The translations under genes and the position numbers were made by a program. From contig NC_068571.1 of the NCBI RefSeq assembly GCF_025698545.1, forward strand, positions 30,723,733 through 30,787,732: DNA of 64,000 nt, read 5' to 3'. The notes under the pieces were generated by a model, which ran no database searches, had not been told where the DNA came from, and was given only the letters and a program-made list of their open reading frames with translations. The DNA is from Gossypium raimondii. Lineage: Eukaryota; Streptophyta; Magnoliopsida; Malvales; Malvaceae. Shown one piece after another: positions 59,025 through 64,000 of this stretch. Numbering within the stretch: the first letter of the stretch is position 1; the number at the start of each line of letters is the position of its first letter.

Positions 59025-60571
59025 GCTCGATAAAGTTTAAAAGTTTTTAAATTTTAGACAAAAAATCTTTAAAATTCTATTTTTTAAATTTCAAAAATTA
59101 TGAAAAAGTTATTCAAATTTTAATAAAATTATGTAAAAATACATTATAAATTATAGAAATTTTTTTGAATTTTCAATAAGAATTCTAAAATTTTCTAAAA
59201 TAAAAAATTATGAAAATAATCAAACTTAAAATTGGAAAAAGTATTATTTTGATAAAATTAATGTCTTTATGAGAAATATGAAAAGAAGGTAAAGAATCAT
59301 TAATATTTTAATACTAATTTCATAATTAAGTTAATTTTAAAGGTTTTGTTATTTTTGTTTTGAATTTTAAAGAGTTTTCAATTTTTTCAAAATTATTTGG
59401 AAATTTTAAAATTTTATTTTTAAAAAATAAATTCTTTTTCATTTTTAAATGTGTAAAAATTTTATTGAAAATTTGAAAGTGTTTACAATATTTTGGTGAA
59501 GGATCTACTTACAACCTTCCGTACTTCGTACTTCTTTGTACATTTAATATTTTAATGATCTAATTTTGAATTTACATAATTATACTTGTCAAGCATGTAA
59601 GTTTTTGAATTAATCGATATTTCTATCACGTCGATCTAACATTATATATAAATATTTATCAAATGGTTAGAATTTTTTAAAATAAAAACTAGTTGGAAAT
59701 TTTTAAAATAAAAAATAGTTAAAAATTTTAATTTTAATTTTAATTTAAGTTTTACACCGATACAAGTGAATTTCTCTCTTAATAATTTACATTTTATACT
59801 TTTTTTAATTTTAAATTTTTTTCATAAATTTTACAATTACTAAATTATTTGTTAACCCAACTAACCTTATGAAAATTATTTAACGGCCAATTTACTCCAA
59901 ATAGAAGCCAAATTGAATGAAGATTTAAAAGTCAGAAATTAAATTTTTATACCTTAATATATAAATAAATATTTAATTGCACAATTTCCACAAACGAAAT
60001 ATTATGTTCTTTCATCTAATTTATAAAATAGTTGGGTTTTTTTTTTTTTTTTTAGCTTTTCATTAGAGACTAAAATGCAATTTGAGAAACAAAGCCATTG
60101 TTTGGCGGAGAAGTGAAGTTGTTGACTTCTTGCATCCGAAATTCCGGATGCATTCCATCGAACATTGCGAAGCGTCAACATGGACTCCGTAACGGGTAAC
60201 GGCAGGCAGGCAGGCTCTACTTTCCAATCATCACCATTGACAAAATTGGCTCTGCACTTCACAACCCAATAGTAAAGTAAACTGCACTTCCTTCGTTGGC
60301 AGTTTTATGTACAGTACAAAAAACAGATAGGACCATAACATTTGAAAAGACTGAAACAAGACACCATTCCCATGAAAAAAATTTAAGTTAGTGTTTACAA
60401 AATTTGGTACAAATTTCAAAAATAAGTTAGGAGAAATGAATTCCATGGCTCTCTAATTGATTTCATGCTCAGAACTGAGCCTCTTCTCCCCTAAAGAATC
60501 AAAATCACAATCCATTGACCAACCTCCATCGAAACTGAGAGAGATGTATTTTAAAAAAACTCAAAAAAAAG
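58556..60571. other. AT-rich intergenic DNA and 3' flank of the ATL67-like gene
   Basis: Contains the (AAT)n tract at 58942-59023 and, at about 60132-60151, a GCATCCG/CGGATGC inverted repeat. The stretch nearest 60571 probably holds the 3' UTR of the - strand gene. No further gene seen. Confidence 0.5.
58942..59023. repeat. (AAT)27 microsatellite
   Basis: An uninterrupted run of AAT units, about 82 bp. Likely length-variable between individuals. Confidence 0.95.
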
Positions 60572-61114
60572 TCACCTCATCCTCCTCCGGTCCGCAGCGT
60601 GCTGAGACAAAGGCACGATTTCCGACAAAGGCGTAGAAAGCGGAGTTGGAAGCGGCGAGTTCCGACAAATGGGACAAGACCCATTAAGTTTCAACCAAGC
60701 ATCCAGACAAGAAACATGGAAATAATGCCTACACTCAGGCATCATCCTCAACATCTCCAAATCCCTATACTCGCATAAACAAATCGAACACGTCGTGTTA
60801 ACGTTAGTAGAACCCACAGCAGCAGCCTCTTTAGTGAACTGGAACTTGGGGTATGAGTTTATAACGGCTTGATCGAGCCCAACGACGACGTTCTCATCGT
60901 CCTCATCTTCAGCAACGAAAACAACCCGGGGAAGGATGATTCCATCGGAGACGGGGGTAGGGTTGGGAGAAAAAGAGGAAGAAGGACGGCAGCATATGTA
61001 GGAAGCGAGGAGGACGATGGAGAGGAGGACAAGGAAAGCAAGGGCAATGGCGATGGAGTAGCCGAGGCCTAAGTTGGTGAAATAGAGAGGGGAAGAATGG
61101 GAATGGGTGGACAT
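60572..61114 (-). CDS. ATL67: RING-H2 finger E3 ubiquitin ligase, ATL67-like
   Basis: Membrane-anchored E3 ubiquitin ligase of the ATL family; it transfers ubiquitin from an E2 to unknown targets. Single exon, 180 aa, as usual for ATLs. Features in order: a hydrophobic membrane segment at residues 17-40 (LGLGYSIAIALAFLVLLSIV), a basic/Ser-rich linker, an acidic patch (AEDEDDEN, 69-75), the GLD motif at 79-81 (VVVGLDQAVINSYPKF), and a RING-H2 domain with zinc ligands C109, C112, C128, H130, H133, C136, C147 and C150 and the E2-contact Trp at 140. The C-terminal PLPTPLSTPLSEIVPLS tail is characteristic of ATL67. The ATG at 61114 gives the expected length. A CT-rich leader precedes it on the - strand. 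Intact. Confidence 0.95.
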   Translation of the reverse strand: MSTHSHSSPLYFTNLGLGYSIAIALAFLVLLSIVLLASYICCRPSSSFSPNPTPVSDGIILPRVVFVAEDEDDENVVVGLDQAVINSYPKFQFTKEAAAVGSTNVNTTCSICLCEYRDLEMLRMMPECRHYFHVSCLDAWLKLNGSCPICRNSPLPTPLSTPLSEIVPLSQHAADRRRMR

Positions 61115-61325
61115 TTGAGGAGAGGAATAAGAGAATCCATTTGATTAAGGAAAAAGAAGAAAAAGAAAACGGAAAAGAAGGTGGGGGAGATTTAATGCTC
61201 CAGCTGCAGCATTTATTTACTCACTTTCCAACATTTATTTCTGCGTTCTAAATTACAGAGGGTTCAAATAACTTCAATTTTAAATTACCAACTGACGTAT
61301 ATTAGCCATTTCCTTTTATCATTTA
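61115..61325 (-). promoter_or_regulatory. Probable promoter/leader of the ATL67-like gene
   Basis: On the - strand a pyrimidine-rich stretch (about 61140-61190) lies just upstream of the ATG, with a TATA-like GTAAATAAATGC (about 61209-61220) before it. A transposon begins about 210 bp upstream of the ATG, so the native promoter is short or has been altered. Inferred from composition only. Confidence 0.4.
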
Positions 61326-62629
61326 ACGGCATGTTTGGTTGGGGGAATGTTGGGGGAATAGGAATGCATTCCCCCAATTCTGTGGCCCATCCTATTCTAT
61401 TGTTTGGTTGGCTATAATGGGCTATTACAGCCCTATTCCATACAGCCTTATTCAAGGTAAAATTGCCGTTTACCATTCGGCTCTCTACCTATGGAATACC
61501 CATTTAGCGTGTCTGAGTTTCAACTTTACCCTTCTCTCTCTTTTTCATTCTCACGTCTGAACCACTCTCCCCATAGGTCTGAGTTTCAATTTTACCCTTC
61601 TCATTTCTTTCTCACGTCTGAAGCATCTTTTCTTTTTTTTTTTCATTCTTCTTCCCATTTCCTTCCAACCTTCTCCCTCTTTTTCATGCTTTTATCCTGA
61701 CCAACTCTTTGACAAACCCTAACAACCCTCAACAAGACATATTACAATTATAGATGTACTACGTGTTACGAGGCCAAGCATCCATTACCAAAATAAGAGA
61801 ATCAAATTTCATTAAATTATGATAATGTATGCTCCATGTTTTAGCAAAAGCAGAATGTGTTGTCAAATATTCAATTTGTTTTTTTAGAATAATGATTTTT
61901 ATGATACGCATGTAGTACACTTCTATATTACTTATATTGTCTAATTAAAATTATAATTAAACAATATTTTATATTACTTATATTATTTGATTAAAAATTA
62001 TAATTAACACTACAAAAATTATCTCAACAAACGAAACAAAAAAAAAGTAAAATGCTACAAACAAATCATTTTAAAAAAAAGGAAGATATTTAACACACTA
62101 TATTAATCAAATGGGTATTTTTTAAAAAGTAATTATTAAGTCATCAATTAATCAAATCCACAAAAATACATTCTTTTCTTTTCTTTTTTTTTTTTTTTGG
62201 TGATTGATAAAGAAATGAATTTCAAGTTTTTATAGTATTATATATTATAAAGTAGATTATATATTATTTTTATAGTATTATATATTATGATTTTAGTAAA
62301 TTTATATAAGAATAATTTTATTAAGAATTTTATTAAATTATATATTTTATTAAATTATATTTAATAATAATTATGTTAAAATATGATTAAATTATTTATT
62401 ATTTATATTAATAATCTTATTAAAATTTAATAATAATAACAATAATCATCAACCTAAAAAAATTTCTGCTAAGGGTATTCTAGTCATTTTAGTTTTTTTC
62501 TCATGCTAACCAAACACAAGAATACTATTACAGTTCTATTCCATTCCATTCAACCAAACAATTGAATTACTATTACAGTTATATTCCATTACAGCTCTAT
62601 TCCATTACAGTGAACCAAACGTGGCCTTA
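61323..62629. mobile_element. Harbinger-like non-autonomous element upstream of ATL67
   Basis: The ends are inverted: the left reads GGCATGTTTGGTT and the right, reverse-complemented, reads GGCCACGTTTGGTT. TTA lies on both sides (61323-61325 and 62627-62629). Subterminal ATTCCATTACAG/GTAATGGAAT-type motifs recur on the right side (about 62520-62605) and GGAAT motifs on the left. Internal DNA is AT-rich and non-coding. About 1.3 kb. Confidence 0.68.
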
Positions 62630-63200
62630 AAGTTTTACTCGTTATAAGATTCGATTTTTTATATTTTATTTTAAATTTTTATAACAACAATTTTCATAGT
62701 TATGAATTTCGCTATTTATTGAATTAATTTTTTATATGGTTTAAATTTTTAAGTAAAATTATAGTAGATAGTAGATTTGGATCAGTTTTCATGTTTTCAG
62801 GTTAGGTAAATAGTAGATTTGGACTCAGCATCTTACAAGAATCTCGTACTCAACGTCGGTGATGTTCCCTTTTGTGTTTTTGGCATGTACCTAAGGGGTA
62901 TTAGTTGATTAAAATCTTTTGATTATAGATTGTTGTATAGGATGTTTTGTAGTAGTATCTTGTGAATATGTTATTGGTGTTTTGGTATATATATATGTTT
63001 TGAAGTTTGTATTTGGTTTGGTGAACCTTAACACTTCACTAAGTTATGTCATTTTGGTACTTTAAAATGCTTGTAAATAAGATACTCTTGGTATGTTGAT
63101 GATAGTTTGGAAATGGTCATTTATGGCATAATTGGCACATAATTGAACTAGGTTATCATGCATGAATTGAGACAATATTGGTATGTTTTGATGGTTGAAG
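62630..63200. other. Intergenic DNA, no gene recognised
   Basis: AT-rich, with no domain or repeat that I can name. Confidence 0.5.
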
Positions 63201-64000
63201 TGTAATAGCCCGATTTTAGGCTTAGTCGGAACAGTGGTTTCGGGACCACAAATCCGACGAAAAAAAAAATGTAATGGCTTGAATTTTCAGAGGTGTCGGA
63301 ACGGTGATTCGAGATCACTAAATTCAAAAAATGGGTAGAAAATATTATTAATTTAGTAAGTAAAAGTTAAATATGAAGTTAGGAAAATTTTTGAAATAGT
63401 GAATAGTGCACTAGAAATAAATATTAAAATAATTAGAATCGAAATGAGGTATCAAGACCTCGGGATTTTAAACTGAGCCATAAATATTTTTATAAATATT
63501 TATGGAGTGTTAAAAGTTAGTATTAAAGTTTCGTTAAGAAATTTTAAAGTTCCGATAATTAATTGAACAAAAAGGACTAAATTGTAACAAATGCAAAATT
63601 TTGGGAAATGATTAAATAGCTTAAATGATAAAAGGAAGAGGGCTTAAAAGGCAAATAGACCCAAGGTCTATTTGGGCTGGACAACAGAGGCATGAAATCA
63701 GCAAGAAAGTAAGGAGAATTAAGGGCAAAATTGGAAAATTGCAAAATTTGCTTAATAAAGTTAGGACCCAAGTGGAATTATCTAGATTTCTCTTCATTTT
63801 TCTGAATTCTCATCAGCTAAAACACCATGGAAGGGCTTCTTCAAGCTGGTTCTTCATATTTTTATTACAAGTAAGTTCAATTCTTGACTATTTCTTGAAA
63901 TTTTTGTATTTTTATGACTTTTACAACTAGGCCCACTTGTTAAATTCATTAGTTTTTGATTTTATGAAAGAAGTTGAAAGTTGATATGAATATGTGCTGG
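63201..64000 (+). repeat. Start of a second gypsy LTR (same family as 46777), cut by the window end
   Basis: Starts TGTAATAGCCCG and runs parallel to 46777-47580 with roughly 90% identity by eye. Whether this is a solo LTR or the 5' end of a full element cannot be seen here. Confidence 0.88.

Noticed and set aside
60859-61072. ORFs overlapping the ATL67-like gene on both strands
   Set aside because: Shadows of the RING-H2 coding sequence; only the 180-aa frame shows a domain, membrane segment and zinc ligands.

Overview
This window looks like a transposon-rich chromosomal segment from a dicot plant, most likely a cotton (Gossypium) or close Malvaceae relative. It is AT-rich and has multi-exon genes with GT-AG introns. 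The gag/integrase remnants and the LTR sequences look like those I know from cotton Ty3/gypsy elements. The species call is inference from pattern memory; no search was run.

Only three host genes look intact. (1) A + strand eight-exon gene at 19286-22039 encodes the U11/U12 minor-spliceosome 59 kDa protein (PDCD7 homologue). (2) A - strand five-exon gene at 25668-27232 encodes a reticulon-like ER membrane protein. (3) A - strand single-exon gene at 60572-61114 encodes an ATL67-like RING-H2 E3 ubiquitin ligase. They are unrelated in function. I see no operon-like logic, tRNA, rRNA or CRISPR.

Almost everything else is nested transposable elements, many with target-site duplications (TSDs) readable by eye. 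Left arm: a PIF/Harbinger-type MITE (1796-2728), a 223-bp Mutator-type MITE (3068-3290), and a 12.4-kb Tat/Ogre-type Ty3/gypsy element (3817-16225, TSD AATAG) that keeps gag and scraps of integrase but has lost protease, reverse transcriptase and RNase H. That element sits inside an older DNA element with long inverted repeats. Next come a 1.24-kb Mutator-like MITE (17240-18479, perfect 9-bp TSD) and a Harbinger-like MITE (about 18541-18994).

Middle: a two-gene PIF/Harbinger transposon (28292-36717) with a SANT/Myb-like ORF1 and a DDE transposase ORF2. ORF2 is split by a 2.75-kb solo LTR of the same broad family as the left-arm gypsy element. A - strand Ty1/copia element follows (36982-46254, TSD GTTGA); it carries two solo-LTR insertions, and subtracting them gives about 4.74 kb, a normal copia length.

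Right arm: a 3.3-kb gypsy solo LTR (46777-52966, TSD ACATG) is interrupted by a 2.9-kb insertion (49318-52211). The insertion has a CACTA-type right end and carries intron-containing fragments of two unrelated host genes, ubiquitin protease UBP14 and flap endonuclease FEN1, joined in one reading frame. I consider this captured chimera the most interesting item. Further right are a hAT-like MITE (53640-54333), an LTR-like non-coding block with minisatellites (56100-58550), a long (AAT)n tract, the ATL67-like gene, a Harbinger-like non-autonomous element (61326-62626), and the start of a second LTR of the 46777 family running off the window end.
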